A stretch of 64,000 bases of DNA from NCBI RefSeq assembly GCF_000648615.1, contig NZ_JFZC01000039.1, positions 94,486 to 158,485 of the forward strand, in the 5' to 3' direction. The notes beneath the pieces are model-generated. The model was given only the letters and a program-made list of their open reading frames with translations. It had not been told where the DNA came from and did no database searches. The position numbers were made by a program, and so were the translations under genes. This DNA comes from Sporolactobacillus terrae DSM 11697. Its GTDB lineage: Bacteria > Bacillota > Bacilli > Bacillales > Sporolactobacillaceae. This document shows positions 1 through 9,147 of the stretch, one piece after another; position 1 is the stretch's first letter; the number at the start of each line of letters is the position of its first letter.

Positions 1-1462
1 CTATGCGGAAAAAGGAATTGTCACCGGCATTCAGAAGCTGGTTGAACAAGATGCAGAGGATGAATACTCGGAAAGCGAATTCCTCAAGGCGCTTGGCAAG
101 GTTGAGGATAAGCTGTCGATGCAATATGCTGAGAGTCAGCAGCAAGCTATCCGTGAAGCGATCCAGTCCCCGATCATGATCTTAACCGGCGGGCCGGGAA
201 CGGGAAAGACGACGGTCATTCAAGGGATTGTAGAAGTCTATGCGGAGCTGAACAGTTGTTCGCTCGATCCGAAAGATTATGATGAGGATCATCCTTATCC
301 TGTGTTGCTTGTTGCACCAACCGGACGTGCGGCAAAACGGATGAAAGAATCGACAGGACTTCCGGCTGTGACGATCCATCGGTTGCTCGGATGGAATGGT
401 GGTTCCGGTTATGCGCATGATGAAAACGATCCGATTGAAGGAAAGCTGCTGATCGTCGATGAGATGTCAATGGTTGATTTATGGCTCGCCAATCAGCTGC
501 TTAAGTCGTTGCCGGATGAGATGAAGATGGTCATTGTCGGAGACGAAGATCAGCTGCCTTCCGTTGGTCCCGGGCAGGTACTGAGCGACTTGATTCAATC
601 CGACGCCGTTCCGGTGATCCGATTAACCGCTATTTTCCGTCAGGCGCAAGGCTCATCAATTATCGAACTTGCTCATGAAATCAAAGAGGGTAAAGCGGTC
701 GATGTCGCAGAGCCGCGAAAGGATCGCCGTTTCTTCAAATGCCATCAGAACCAAGTGATTGATGTCATCTGCAAGGTCGCTGCCGGCGCACAAAAAAAGG
801 GCTATCCGCCGAGGGACATTCAAGTGCTTGCGCCGATTTACCGTGGCAATGCCGGTATCGAACAGATTAATCGCTCCCTTCAAGAACTCTTTAATCCGAA
901 AAATGACCAGAAACGTGAGCTGACGTACGGAGATCATATCTTCCGTGTTCATGATAAGGTATTGCAGTTGGTGAACAATCCTGATGAGCAAGTATTTAAC
1001 GGTGACATTGGTGAGATATCCGCTATTTTTCGTGCAAAGGAGACGACAGATAAGGAAGATACGGTGATCGTCACTTTTGATTCGTCGGTTGAAGTCAAAT
1101 ACCTCAAGCATGATCTGAATCAGCTGACACTCGCGTACTGCTGCTCAATTCATAAGGCGCAGGGCAGCGAATTTCCAATTGTCATCCTGCCAATTGTTAA
1201 GGGGTATCACCGCATGCTGAAAAGGAATCTGATTTACACGGCGGTGACCCGGAGCAAGGATTCTCTCGTTCTATGCGGCGATGTTGAGGCATTTAATCAA
1301 GCGGTAAGCAGTAATGACGTGGATCAGCGCAACTCTAATCTTGCGCGAAAAATAGGCGAACGGCTGCATCTGATTGAGGAATCGGAACCTCAGTTGCATC
1401 CTGATGAGCCGGAGTTTGATCAGCCAACCGAAGCAGAAAACGCTCCCATCGCAAAGGATTGA
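1..1462 (+). CDS. recD2: RecD2-family ATP-dependent DNA helicase, C-terminal part (5' end outside window)
   Basis: The reading frame is open from base 2, so the gene begins upstream of the window. RecD2 is a 5'-3' superfamily 1B helicase involved in DNA repair and replication-fork maintenance. Visible motifs in order are Walker A GGPGTGKTT (about base 190), Walker B LLIVDEMSMVD, motif III VGDEDQLPSVGPGQ, FRQA, motif V SIHKAQGSEFPIV and motif VI LIYTAVTRSKD. The C-terminal 40 residues are acidic and low in complexity. A terminator follows 40 bases downstream. The identification is firm; only the length of the missing N-terminal part is unknown. Confidence 0.95.
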   Translation, partial: YAEKGIVTGIQKLVEQDAEDEYSESEFLKALGKVEDKLSMQYAESQQQAIREAIQSPIMILTGGPGTGKTTVIQGIVEVYAELNSCSLDPKDYDEDHPYPVLLVAPTGRAAKRMKESTGLPAVTIHRLLGWNGGSGYAHDENDPIEGKLLIVDEMSMVDLWLANQLLKSLPDEMKMVIVGDEDQLPSVGPGQVLSDLIQSDAVPVIRLTAIFRQAQGSSIIELAHEIKEGKAVDVAEPRKDRRFFKCHQNQVIDVICKVAAGAQKKGYPPRDIQVLAPIYRGNAGIEQINRSLQELFNPKNDQKRELTYGDHIFRVHDKVLQLVNNPDEQVFNGDIGEISAIFRAKETTDKEDTVIVTFDSSVEVKYLKHDLNQLTLAYCCSIHKAQGSEFPIVILPIVKGYHRMLKRNLIYTAVTRSKDSLVLCGDVEAFNQAVSSNDVDQRNSNLARKIGERLHLIEESEPQLHPDEPEFDQPTEAENAPIAKD

Positions 1463-1500
1463 TGAGGTAGCGCACGTTACTTTAAATCAATAAGATGAAT

Positions 1501-1549
1501 AAACTTGGTCACAAGCAATGGTTCAGATGCTGATTGGCCAAGTTTTTTT
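1501..1549 (+). terminator. Intrinsic terminator after recD2
   Basis: The arms AAACTTGG and CCAAGTTT (1501-1508 and 1538-1545) are complementary, extended by a few further pairs including one G-U, and are followed directly by a T-run. Confidence 0.8.
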
Positions 1550-1633
1550 ACGTATTGTCGTGCCCACAATCGAGTTTTGTTCTCTTTTTTTGATTAGGCA
1601 TGTATATTTTCCAGCAGATATGGACATGGATGC

Positions 1634-1667
1634 CAGTAATGAAAGATGTAACAAAAGCTCATTACTG
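1634..1667 (+). promoter_or_regulatory. Inverted repeat next to the ribosome site of the zinc-ribbon gene
   Basis: CAGTAATGA (1634-1642) and TCATTACTG (1659-1667) are perfect 9-base inverted arms separated by 16 bases. The right arm ends on the first G of the GAGGTG ribosome site of the next gene. It could be an operator or an RNA hairpin limiting translation. Confidence 0.45.
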
Positions 1668-1678
1668 AGGTGAAAAAA

Positions 1679-1876
1679 ATGAAATGTCCCAATTGCTCAA
1701 GTACTGATATCGGAAAAATAGGTGTCAATCAATTTTATTGCTGGAAATGTTTTATCGAATTAACCTTGCAAGATGGGAAATTGTCGCTGAGTCAGGTTGA
1801 GGAAGACGGCAGTTTGACCGATCTTGATGATTTGTTTCAAGAGTCTGAATTGGAAGCGAAAGCGAATGGTTTCTAA
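1679..1876 (+). CDS. Small zinc-ribbon-like protein of unknown function
   Basis: This 65-residue protein has two CxxC pairs, CPNC at residues 3-6 and CWKC around residues 24-27, which could form a single zinc ribbon. The rest is acidic. The ATG at 1679 is chosen over an in-frame GTG at 1670 because GAGGTG lies six bases upstream of the ATG but overlaps the GTG. It lies between recD2 and the AI-2E permease, the position of a small conserved Bacillus protein (YrzR), and I think it is that family, but this is recall only. No function is known to me. Confidence 0.75.
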   Translation: MKCPNCSSTDIGKIGVNQFYCWKCFIELTLQDGKLSLSQVEEDGSLTDLDDLFQESELEAKANGF

Positions 1877-1950
1877 GCATTCATTCCGATCTTGTTTTAT
1901 CGCTCATGATTCGCTGCGAATTGGGTAAAACTAGTTTTGGAGGGATCATG

Positions 1951-3012
1951 ATGCGAAAATGGACTGCCCTGCAGTGGATGAAGATGCTGCTCATCATGTT
2001 GCTGCTTTTTCTAAATGGCTATTTATTCTACCGTTTGTTGCCGTTCATCGGGAGTGTTACCCATTTTTTGATGCATATCGCTATTCCTTTTTTTGCGGCA
2101 GCAATTATTTCGTATTTGCTGCACCCTTTAGTCGGCCGTGTGCAGCGCTTGGGGCTGCATCGGACGGTAGCTATTCTTGTGATCTATGCTGTTTTTTTTA
2201 GTCTTGTCGGTCTTGCCGTCTATAAAGGCGGTCCTGTTTTGCTGCATGAACTCCGCAGTTTGGATCACGAGATCACCAATTATCAGCAGTTGTATGAAAC
2301 GAATCTGGATCGAGTGTACACGTCCACTCCAGAGGCGGTACATGATCAGGTGAATGAAGCGCTCGTTCGAATCAAACACAGTTTGAATAAAATGGGAAAA
2401 GGGATCATTGACTGGTGTTCCAATGTGATTCGCTCATTCTTGACCTTGCTCTTGATTCCTTTTCTTTCTTTTTACATGCTCAAAGATGCGGCGCTGATTA
2501 AGAAAAAGGTCCTGCTGTTTGTGCCAAAAAAATGGCGGAAACAAACGGCAGATCTCTGCGCTGAGATGGATCAATCCATAGGGATGTATATTCGCGGTCA
2601 GTTGACGGTCTGCGGTATACTGGCGGTGATGGCGACGATCGGACTATGGATCCTGAAGGTCCCTTATCCGATTGTGTTCGGACTGTTTATCGGAGCAACG
2701 GATTTGATCCCCTATTTCGGACCGTTTATTGGTGCGGCACCGGCCGTACTTGTGGCTGCGACGAAGTCGTTTTACGCCATGTCCGGCGTGATTTTGATGA
2801 TCATTTTAATCCAATTTCTTGAAGGCAGTGTCATCGAGCCAATTGTGGTCGGAAAGAGTGCGGAAATCCATCCGCTCTATATCATGCTGGCAGTCGGTGC
2901 CGGAGGTGAGCTCGCTGGAATTGTGGGTATGTTGCTTGCGATTCCTTGTTTCATCATCATTCGCACGTGTTTGCGCCACCTGAACGAGCGGTTTCGAATC
3001 ATTGACAAGTAA
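1951..3012 (+). CDS. yrrI: AI-2E family membrane permease (YrrI-like)
   Basis: This 353-residue polytopic membrane protein belongs to the AI-2E/PerM family, whose members move small molecules or ions; substrates are mostly unknown. Hydrophobic segments lie near residues 8-30, 35-60 and 62-85, with a cytoplasmic soluble stretch and then at least four more helices. The C-terminal family pattern is visible, including PYFGPFIGAAPA and a late glycine-rich membrane segment. The ATG at 1951 lies six bases after GGAGGG and gives the usual YrrI length; an ATG at 1948 is also possible. Its position before alaS matches B. subtilis yrrI. Confidence 0.88.
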   Translation: MRKWTALQWMKMLLIMLLLFLNGYLFYRLLPFIGSVTHFLMHIAIPFFAAAIISYLLHPLVGRVQRLGLHRTVAILVIYAVFFSLVGLAVYKGGPVLLHELRSLDHEITNYQQLYETNLDRVYTSTPEAVHDQVNEALVRIKHSLNKMGKGIIDWCSNVIRSFLTLLLIPFLSFYMLKDAALIKKKVLLFVPKKWRKQTADLCAEMDQSIGMYIRGQLTVCGILAVMATIGLWILKVPYPIVFGLFIGATDLIPYFGPFIGAAPAVLVAATKSFYAMSGVILMIILIQFLEGSVIEPIVVGKSAEIHPLYIMLAVGAGGELAGIVGMLLAIPCFIIIRTCLRHLNERFRIIDK

Positions 3013-3031
3013 GGGGAATTTCATCTATAAT
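3002..3031 (+). promoter_or_regulatory. Consensus sigma-A promoter for alaS
   Basis: TTGACA (3002-3007) and TATAAT (3026-3031) are both perfect hexamers with an 18-base spacer. The -35 box overlaps the last codons of yrrI. Transcription should start near 3038, giving a leader of about 290 bases before alaS. Confidence 0.85.
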
Positions 3032-3037
3032 TACGGC

Positions 3038-3331
3038 AGAATAGTGAAACCGAGACGAAAAGAATAGCGTGAAGCGTGCGGGCAGCGAGCTCATCAACCG
3101 AATGCAATGTGCGGGAACGGCTTTTCCGCCGTTCATCGGGGCAGCTGCAGCTGTTTGACGGGAAGAATTTTCCTGAGCGCTGTGATACATAGGCTGCGTT
3201 GCTTCTTTTCCTTGCGGCGCAGATTAAGCTTAAAAGCTTTCGTCCTTTCTGGTGATGGGATGAGAGCTTTTTTCATTGAGCGTCCGATTGGTTTACATAA
3301 TGCTGTAACAAATTGAGTGGGGGTTCTTGTG
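3038..3331 (+). promoter_or_regulatory. Long structured leader of alaS, attenuator or degenerate T-box-like
   Basis: No coding sequence was found in this stretch. It holds several hairpins, such as GAACGGC/GCCGTTC around 3114-3135, and ends in an intrinsic terminator just before alaS. The order of parts (structured 5' region, CGTCC at the 5' side of the terminator, aminoacyl-tRNA synthetase gene) is that of a T-box riboswitch. The canonical AGGGTGGNACCGCG is not present; the nearest match is TAGGCTGCG at 3190-3198. The element class therefore remains open. Confidence 0.5.
3232..3273 (+). terminator. Leader terminator (attenuator) before alaS
   Basis: AAAAGCTTTCGTCC (3232-3245) pairs with GGGATGAGAGCTTTT (3257-3271) through G-C, A-U and a few G-U pairs, followed by a T-run. 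It lies about 60 bases before the alaS start, so transcription must pass it to express alaS. Confidence 0.75.
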
Positions 3332-5974
3332 ATGAAACAATTAAGTTCATCGGAAGTTAGAAAAATGTTTTTGGACTTTTTCAAAGGAAAGGGTCATTCG
3401 GTTGAACCTAGCGCATCGCTGATTCCGGTCGATGATCCATCCTTGCTGTGGATCAACAGCGGTGTAGCGACACTGAAAAAATATTTCGATGGACGAGTCG
3501 TTCCTAAAAATCCGCGTATTTGCAACGCGCAGAAAGCGATTCGAACAAATGATATTGAGAATGTCGGTTATACGGCGCGCCACCATACATTTTTCGAAAT
3601 GCTTGGCAACTTTTCAGTTGGCGATTACTTTAAAGAGGAAGCCATTACTTGGGCTTGGGAGTTTCTGACCAGTCCGGATTGGATTGCCTTTGATCCGGAC
3701 AAACTGTCAGTAACGATCTATCCGCAAGATGAAGAAGCCTATCAGCTGTGGCATGAGAAGATCGGTCTTTCGGACAGCCGAATTATTAAGCTGGAACATA
3801 ATTTTTGGGATATCGGTGAAGGCCCAAGCGGCCCGAATACAGAGATTTTCTATGATCGCGGACCTGCGTTCGGCGATGATCCGGATGATCCTGAACTGTA
3901 TCCGGGCGGTGAGAATGAACGCTATCTTGAAGTCTGGAATCTTGTGTTCTCGCAATTTAATCACAATCCGGACGGCAGCCATACGCCGCTTCCAAAGAAA
4001 AACATTGATACCGGTATGGGACTTGAACGGATGGTCAGTGTCATTCAGGATGCGGAAACGAATTTTGATACCGATTTATTCATGCCGATCATTCACAAAA
4101 TTGAAGCACTGTCTGGAGCAAAATATCAAACCGGTAAAAAGAACACGGCATTTAAAGTTATCGCCGATCATGTGCGGACGGTGACGTTTGCGATTGCCGA
4201 TGGCGCCTTGCCCTCGAACGAAGGCCGTGGTTATGTCCTGCGCCGCTTGATCCGCCGTGCGGTACGCTATGCAATGGATCTTGGACTGGATAGGCCGTTC
4301 ATGTTCAAATTGGTACCGATCGTTGCCGATATTATGAAGGATTACTACACGGAGGTTGCTGAAAAAGCAGCGTTCGTTCAGAAGGTCATTAAAGGCGAGG
4401 AAGAGCGCTTCCAAGAAACGATTCATGAAGGTGTCGCGATTCTGAAGCAGTACATTGATGAAGCAAAGGGCCGAGGCGAAAAGGAGATTGCCGGTGTCAA
4501 TGTGTTTAAGCTTTACGACACTTTCGGGTTCCCGCTGGAACTTACAGAAGAATACGCGAATCAGGCTGGGCTTTCGATTAACAAAGATGGCTTCCAAAAG
4601 GAACTTGACGCGCAGCGGGATCGTGCGCGCGCGGCACGCAAAGACCAAAAGTCAATGCATGTTCAGAGCGATACGCTGCGCAATATCACCAATCCAAGCA
4701 CGTTTATCGGATACAACGACTTCAAGGTAAACGGAGTAAAAGTGATCGCACTTGTGAAAGACAATGCAACCGTTGATCATGCGGTTGAAGGCGACACCGT
4801 GCAAATTATTTTGGATCGTACACCATTTTATGCGGAAATGGGCGGTCAAGTTGCCGACACAGGTGAATTGAGCAATTCAGACGTGCAACTCGCGGTCACC
4901 GCTGTTCAACACGCACCGAACGGACAGAACCTGCATACTTGTGTTGTAAAGCAAGGTCATCTTGCAATTGGCGATTCTCTGAATGCACAAATTGATGTAA
5001 AAGCACGACTTGCGATCCAGAAGAATCATACCGCAACACACTTACTTGATCAGGCACTTAAAGATGTACTCGGTTCGCATGTCAATCAGGCAGGGTCTTA
5101 TGTGGCTGCCGATCGCCTGCGTTTCGATTTCTCACATTACGGCCAAGTCACCGATGAAGAACTGCAGCAAATTGAAGCGATTGTTAATGAAAAGATTTGG
5201 GAACAGCTGCCAGTCACAACCAAGGAAATGCCGATTGATGAAGCCAAGAAGCTGGGTGCGGTTGCTTTATTTGGTGAAAAATACGGTAAAGTCGTACGTG
5301 TCGTTAGTGCTGGAGATTACAGCATTGAATTATGCGGCGGCTGTCATGTAGCTAATACGGCCGAACTAGGGTTATTCACGCTTGTCAGCGAGAGCGGCAT
5401 CGGCGCCGGCACACGACGGATCGAAGCTTTGACTGGGGAAGCAGCATTTAAACGTCTGAATGCAGTTAAGCTTCAGTCGAAAGCCATTGCTGCATCGCTG
5501 AAGGTGGCGCTGGATCAATTGCCGGAACGTATTGACGGACTTCAGCAACAAATCAAGAACCTGGAAAAAGAAAACACGGCGCTAATGAATAAGCTTGGTA
5601 GTGCGAAAACCGGAGAACTGGAACAATCTGCGAAAAAGAACGGTGACGTTGCGTACATTGCAGAAAAGATCGACTCGGTGGACATGAATCAGCTGCGTGC
5701 CATGGCCGACGATCTGAAGAATAAGCTGAAATCGGTTATTGTTGTTCTTGCTTCGGTCGAAGATGGGAAGGTCCATTTTGTTGCCGGTGTAACGAAAGAC
5801 CTGATCCAAAAAGGCTTCCACGCAGGCAAAATTGTTAAGGAAGTTGCGGCCATTTGCGGCGGCGGCGGCGGCGGGCGACCGGATATGGCTCAAGCCGGTG
5901 GCAAACAGCCTGAAAAAGTACGGGATGCACTCGATGCAGTTTCTGATTTGATTGAGAAAGCGGCTGTCCGCTGA
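3332..5974 (+). CDS. alaS: Alanyl-tRNA synthetase
   Basis: This 880-residue class II synthetase charges tRNA-Ala. It starts [22 protein letters not shown], the usual N-terminus. The catalytic domain carries [15 protein letters not shown]. The editing domain has the zinc-binding [11 protein letters not shown] and CGGCHV motifs, which clear mischarged Ser and Gly. The C-Ala domain ends with the family's glycine tract [17 protein letters not shown]. The ATG at 3332 is preferred over an upstream GTG at 3317 because a G-rich ribosome site lies nine bases before it. It heads the alaS-ireB-ruvX-yrzB cluster and appears controlled by leader attenuation. Confidence 0.97.
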   Translation: MKQLSSSEVRKMFLDFFKGKGHSVEPSASLIPVDDPSLLWINSGVATLKKYFDGRVVPKNPRICNAQKAIRTNDIENVGYTARHHTFFEMLGNFSVGDYFKEEAITWAWEFLTSPDWIAFDPDKLSVTIYPQDEEAYQLWHEKIGLSDSRIIKLEHNFWDIGEGPSGPNTEIFYDRGPAFGDDPDDPELYPGGENERYLEVWNLVFSQFNHNPDGSHTPLPKKNIDTGMGLERMVSVIQDAETNFDTDLFMPIIHKIEALSGAKYQTGKKNTAFKVIADHVRTVTFAIADGALPSNEGRGYVLRRLIRRAVRYAMDLGLDRPFMFKLVPIVADIMKDYYTEVAEKAAFVQKVIKGEEERFQETIHEGVAILKQYIDEAKGRGEKEIAGVNVFKLYDTFGFPLELTEEYANQAGLSINKDGFQKELDAQRDRARAARKDQKSMHVQSDTLRNITNPSTFIGYNDFKVNGVKVIALVKDNATVDHAVEGDTVQIILDRTPFYAEMGGQVADTGELSNSDVQLAVTAVQHAPNGQNLHTCVVKQGHLAIGDSLNAQIDVKARLAIQKNHTATHLLDQALKDVLGSHVNQAGSYVAADRLRFDFSHYGQVTDEELQQIEAIVNEKIWEQLPVTTKEMPIDEAKKLGAVALFGEKYGKVVRVVSAGDYSIELCGGCHVANTAELGLFTLVSESGIGAGTRRIEALTGEAAFKRLNAVKLQSKAIAASLKVALDQLPERIDGLQQQIKNLEKENTALMNKLGSAKTGELEQSAKKNGDVAYIAEKIDSVDMNQLRAMADDLKNKLKSVIVVLASVEDGKVHFVAGVTKDLIQKGFHAGKIVKEVAAICGGGGGGRPDMAQAGGKQPEKVRDALDAVSDLIEKAAVR

Positions 5975-6021
5975 TTCGACCTTCACGAGCAGTACAAAAT
6001 TCTGTTTGGGGGATGGGTATC

Positions 6022-6279
6022 ATGGATAAAACAATGAAGTTCAATTTTGGAGATCAAAAGGATCACAATGCGCGCGAAGTCTTGTTTAAAGTCTATGATG
6101 CTCTTGATGAGAAAGGCTATAATCCGATTAATCAAATTGTCGGTTATTTGCTATCAGGAGATCCTGCATACATTCCAAGACATAAGGATGCGCGAAAATT
6201 AATTCGCAGACTTGAACGTGATGAAATTATTGAAGAACTTGTTACAACATACCTCAAAGAGAAATGGGAAAAAGAATGA
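6022..6279 (+). CDS. yrzL: IreB family regulatory phosphoprotein (YrzL, UPF0297)
   Basis: This 85-residue protein matches the IreB/UPF0297 family over its whole length, with DKTMKFNF at the N-terminus and the conserved block [20 protein letters not shown]. In Enterococcus, IreB is a substrate of the PASTA kinase IreK and affects cephalosporin resistance; Thr residues near the N-terminus are the phosphosites, and Thr4 is present here. The ATG at 6022 is chosen over one at 6013 because the GGGGGA ribosome site abuts the earlier codon. Its stop overlaps the ruvX start as ATGA, so the two are probably translationally coupled. Confidence 0.92.
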   Translation: MDKTMKFNFGDQKDHNAREVLFKVYDALDEKGYNPINQIVGYLLSGDPAYIPRHKDARKLIRRLERDEIIEELVTTYLKEKWEKE

Positions 6280-6713
6280 GAATAATGGGTTTGGATTTTG
6301 GCTCCGTGACATGCGGTGTCGCGATCAGCGATCCGCTTGGCTGGACCGCACAAGGTATTGAAACCGTTCAATATGTCGAACATAAGAAGAATCTGCTGTT
6401 TGATCGCATTGGCCAACTGATTAACGACTATGCTGTTGAATCCGTCGTGGTTGGACTTCCTAAAGATTTAATTGGAACAGAATCCGCTCGAGCGGGGGCG
6501 TCACGCGGTTTTGCAAAGAGCATCCACCGAAAGTTTAAGCTTCCCGTGGAGCTTTGGGACGAACGCTTGACGACCATGGCGGCCGAAAGAATTTTGATTT
6601 CTGCAGATGTCAGTCGAAAGAAAAGAAAGCAAGTGATCGATAAAGAAGCAGCAGTGCTCATACTGCAAAGCTATTTAGATAAAAAAAGAATGGAGTCAAA
6701 AAAAGATGAGTGA
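6276..6713 (+). CDS. yrrK: Holliday junction resolvase-like protein / pre-16S rRNA nuclease (YrrK, YqgF family)
   Basis: This 145-residue RNase H-fold protein has [15 protein letters not shown] at the N-terminus, carrying the first acidic catalytic residue, then VVGLP, the family block [12 protein letters not shown], and [13 protein letters not shown] near the C-terminus. E. coli YqgF and B. subtilis YrrK process the 5' end of 16S rRNA. The start at 6276 overlaps the ireB stop by four bases; a longer reading from 6264 is unlikely because homologues begin MRI.GLD. The yrzB start overlaps its last codons. Confidence 0.93.
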   Translation: MRIMGLDFGSVTCGVAISDPLGWTAQGIETVQYVEHKKNLLFDRIGQLINDYAVESVVVGLPKDLIGTESARAGASRGFAKSIHRKFKLPVELWDERLTTMAAERILISADVSRKKRKQVIDKEAAVLILQSYLDKKRMESKKDE

Positions 6714-7026
6714 ACACGAACATAACCATTATCCAATCTTCCTCCCGGATGAGGAAGAAAAAGAACGCATTGTCATTCCGGAAGAAAATGGCGATGAAAA
6801 CCTATTTGACGTCCTTTTTTATTTTGATGTCCCGGAAACGGACAAGTCTTATGTCGTGGTTGTTCCGGCTGAACAGGATTTGGAAGAAGATGAGGAGCAG
6901 GAAGTTTTTGCATTCCGCTATGAAGGCAACGACGATGATTTCAAGCTTTTCCCGATTGAGACGGATGAAGAATGGGATATTGTTGAAGAAATGATTAACA
7001 CGTTTAGTGATGAAAGCGATGAATGA
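6706..7026 (+). CDS. yrzB: DUF1292 / UPF0473 acidic protein (YrzB)
   Basis: This 106-residue, strongly acidic protein carries the DUF1292 hallmarks LFDVLFYFD in the first half and PIETDEEWDIVEEMINTF near the C-terminus. Its function is unknown, although it is kept next to ireB and yrrK across Firmicutes. The start overlaps the end of yrrK by eight bases, with GGAG ten bases upstream. A strong terminator begins on its stop codon, closing the alaS transcription unit. Confidence 0.9.
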   Translation: MSEHEHNHYPIFLPDEEEKERIVIPEENGDENLFDVLFYFDVPETDKSYVVVVPAEQDLEEDEEQEVFAFRYEGNDDDFKLFPIETDEEWDIVEEMINTFSDESDE

Positions 7027-7047
7027 GCCCCTGGCTAGGGGCTTTTT
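7026..7047 (+). terminator. Intrinsic terminator after yrzB
   Basis: AGCCCCT and AGGGGCT form a perfect stem with a four-base loop and a run of five Ts. The 5' arm overlaps the final base of the yrzB stop codon. Confidence 0.9.
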
Positions 7048-7088
7048 CCATGCAGTATAAGAAAGCATGTGTTTTTTTGGTCAAAGGC

Positions 7089-7127
7089 TGTGCATCAAGC
7101 GAGCAACTGGAGTGCTCGTCAGGCACA
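7089..7127. other. Two-tier stem-loop upstream of mltG
   Basis: CGAGCA/TGCTCG forms the inner stem around a seven-base loop and TGTGC/GCACA the outer stem. There is no T-run, so it is not a terminator. It may be a leader structure or a relic. The rest of 7128-7286 shows only AT-rich sequence and a possible -10 (TATAAT at 7247-7252) without a clear -35. Confidence 0.3.
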
Positions 7128-7286
7128 AAATTGATGGTTCACAACCGCATCCTGCGCGGGCTATGCCCAGTTTTTCTTAAACGGAATAAATCAAAAACGT
7201 TCGGCGTATGTTGTCGAAACGTGATAAATTCGGTAAATAAATAGTGTATAATTGATGGGTACTCTTGAAAGGAGCGGCTCATTTCT

Positions 7287-8372
7287 ATGAAAAAGAAGCA
7301 TTGGCGTATCTTCGCAGCTGCTGTGATTCTTCTTTTCGCACTCACTGTGGGAGCGGCTTGGGGGTTTAATCGTTATTATACCCGTTTGTTGACGCCGATT
7401 AATAAACAAAACGACCGGCCGATAACAATCACGATTCCATCCGGTGCATCGGTTCGCGATATGGCTCAGATTCTTGAAAAAAAAGGATTAGTTCGCAAAG
7501 CATGGGCGTTTGAATTTTACGCACGATGGAATCATTTAAATACGTATCGCTCAGGTACTTATTCGTTTAATCAAACAATGTCGGTTGGTCAATTGATGAA
7601 TAATTTGAAAAATGGTGCTCATCGAGGAATCATTGTTCTTGTTGATGTACGTCAGGGAATGTGGGTCAGTGAAGTTGCAGCTCAAATGGCGAATGCGGCT
7701 AAATTGGACAAACCGGATGTTCTGAAGAAGCTTAAAGATCATCATTATGTAAACGATCATTATGTGAAAAAATATCCATTTTTAACAAATGAAATCTTTC
7801 AAAAAGGGATTGAGTATCCGCTCGAAGGGTATCTTGCTCCGGGTATCTATCGATTTAAAAAAGGGAAATCGCCGCTGACGCTCGATCAGATGGTGAACAA
7901 GATGCTTGATAAAACGGCGCAGCGGCTGCACAGCTATTCCGGGGAGATTAAGACGAATAAGCTTGGGTCAGTACACAAGATTTTAACGATGGCATCACTG
8001 ATCGAGCAGGAAGCACCGGATCAAAAAAATCGTGAAAAAATCGCAGGCGTTTTCTACAATCGCTTGGATTTGGACATGCGCCTGCAAACGGATCCGTCCA
8101 TTGCTTATGGACAGCAGCGCAGAATCCGTGCATACACGAAAAAAGATTTAAAAACGGATACCCCCTATAATACGTATACGCGTTCCGGTCTGACGGTTGG
8201 ACCGATTGGTGCTCCGGCGCTTGACGCGATTGAAGCCGTTCTGAGGCCGATCAAGTCAAAGAATGTTTACTTTTATGCACGACCAAACGGCAAAGTGTAT
8301 TATTCACAAACCTATAAGCAACACCAAGAAGTCATTGCTAAATACCGTCATGAATGGGCGGAAAAATCATAA
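7287..8372 (+). CDS. mltG: Endolytic murein transglycosylase (YceG/MltG family)
   Basis: This 361-residue protein has an N-terminal membrane anchor (about residues 6-27) and an extracellular YceG domain. MltG cleaves nascent glycan strands and sets chain length during peptidoglycan synthesis. The catalytic Glu lies in ASLIEQEA, followed by the family blocks FYNRLDLDMRLQTDPSIAYG and TPYNTYTRSGLTVGPIGAP. A LysM-like subdomain precedes the catalytic part. AAGGAG lies upstream of the ATG. It sits between yrzB and the yrrM methyltransferase, as yrrL does in B. subtilis. Confidence 0.94.
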   Translation: MKKKHWRIFAAAVILLFALTVGAAWGFNRYYTRLLTPINKQNDRPITITIPSGASVRDMAQILEKKGLVRKAWAFEFYARWNHLNTYRSGTYSFNQTMSVGQLMNNLKNGAHRGIIVLVDVRQGMWVSEVAAQMANAAKLDKPDVLKKLKDHHYVNDHYVKKYPFLTNEIFQKGIEYPLEGYLAPGIYRFKKGKSPLTLDQMVNKMLDKTAQRLHSYSGEIKTNKLGSVHKILTMASLIEQEAPDQKNREKIAGVFYNRLDLDMRLQTDPSIAYGQQRRIRAYTKKDLKTDTPYNTYTRSGLTVGPIGAPALDAIEAVLRPIKSKNVYFYARPNGKVYYSQTYKQHQEVIAKYRHEWAEKS

Positions 8373-8471
8373 ATGCTATCTCTTTTTAACGCATGAAAGA
8401 ATAGTGGAATCGTAAAGAACTGTAGCGTCCGTGCAGCTGCAGGGGGCAATGGCAAGGAAAGGAAGATTGGG

Positions 8472-9146
8472 TTGATCGATTTTAAGGAGCTATCCGCGTA
8501 TGCGGATGCGTTCACTTGCTCAGAAAACGAGCGACTTAAGCAAATGGAGCAAAAAGCTGCTGCAAGTTATATTCCGATCATGCAGCCCTCATCGATGGCT
8601 TTTCTCCAGCAATTGATTCGCTGGACGGGTGCACGGCGAATCCTCGAATTGGGAACGGCAATCGGCTACTCATCGATTCGAATGGCGCTTGCAGCAGGAT
8701 CAGATGCATCGATCATTACCGTTGAACGTGATCCGGCAATGATTGAAGAAGCGAAGCAGAATATCGAAACGCTGAATCTGCAGCACGTCATTCACATTGT
8801 CTACGGTGATGCAACGGAAGAATTACAGGAAGTTGCAGACGCTGCACCGTTTGATCTGATTCTGATTGATGCTGCAAAGGCTCAGTATGAACGTATGTTT
8901 CATCGCTATACACAATTACTCCGGGAAAAAGGGATCATTGTTACAGACAATGTCTTCTTTCATGGCCTTGTTTGTGATATTGACGGAGTAAAAAAACGGC
9001 AATTGAATCGATTGGTGAAGAAGGTAGACGCATACAACCATTTTCTTGCACAGCAATCAGACTTTGATACTGTTTTTTTGACAGTCGGCGATGGTATGGC
9101 CGTCAGTACGATGAACGTACATGGGTTGCATTGGGAGGAACGCTGA
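8472..9146 (+). CDS. yrrM: SAM-dependent O-methyltransferase (YrrM)
   Basis: This 224-residue protein is a class I methyltransferase of the catechol/caffeoyl-CoA O-methyltransferase family (Methyltransf_24). The SAM site is [16 protein letters not shown] and the acidic post-I loop is ITVERD. Metal-binding positions lie in [15 protein letters not shown] and VTDNVFFHG. The start is a TTG at 8472, six bases after AAAGGAAG. In many Firmicutes a relative (TrmR) methylates tRNA U34; whether this one does is inference. It ends one base before the udk start. The two U32 peptidase genes that follow yrrM in B. subtilis are absent. Confidence 0.88.
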   Translation: MIDFKELSAYADAFTCSENERLKQMEQKAAASYIPIMQPSSMAFLQQLIRWTGARRILELGTAIGYSSIRMALAAGSDASIITVERDPAMIEEAKQNIETLNLQHVIHIVYGDATEELQEVADAAPFDLILIDAAKAQYERMFHRYTQLLREKGIIVTDNVFFHGLVCDIDGVKKRQLNRLVKKVDAYNHFLAQQSDFDTVFLTVGDGMAVSTMNVHGLHWEER

Positions 9147-9147
9147 G

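Noticed and set aside
3013..3331. Ordinary T-box riboswitch before alaS
   Set aside because: The canonical T-box core could not be found by eye, so it is reported only as T-box-like and unresolved.
4076..4648. 190-codon minus-strand frame opposite alaS
   Set aside because: Antisense shadow of alaS with no ribosome site or recognisable product.
5856..5880. GGC-rich tandem tract, possible microsatellite
   Set aside because: It encodes the conserved glycine tract of the AlaS C-terminal domain and is not an independent repeat.
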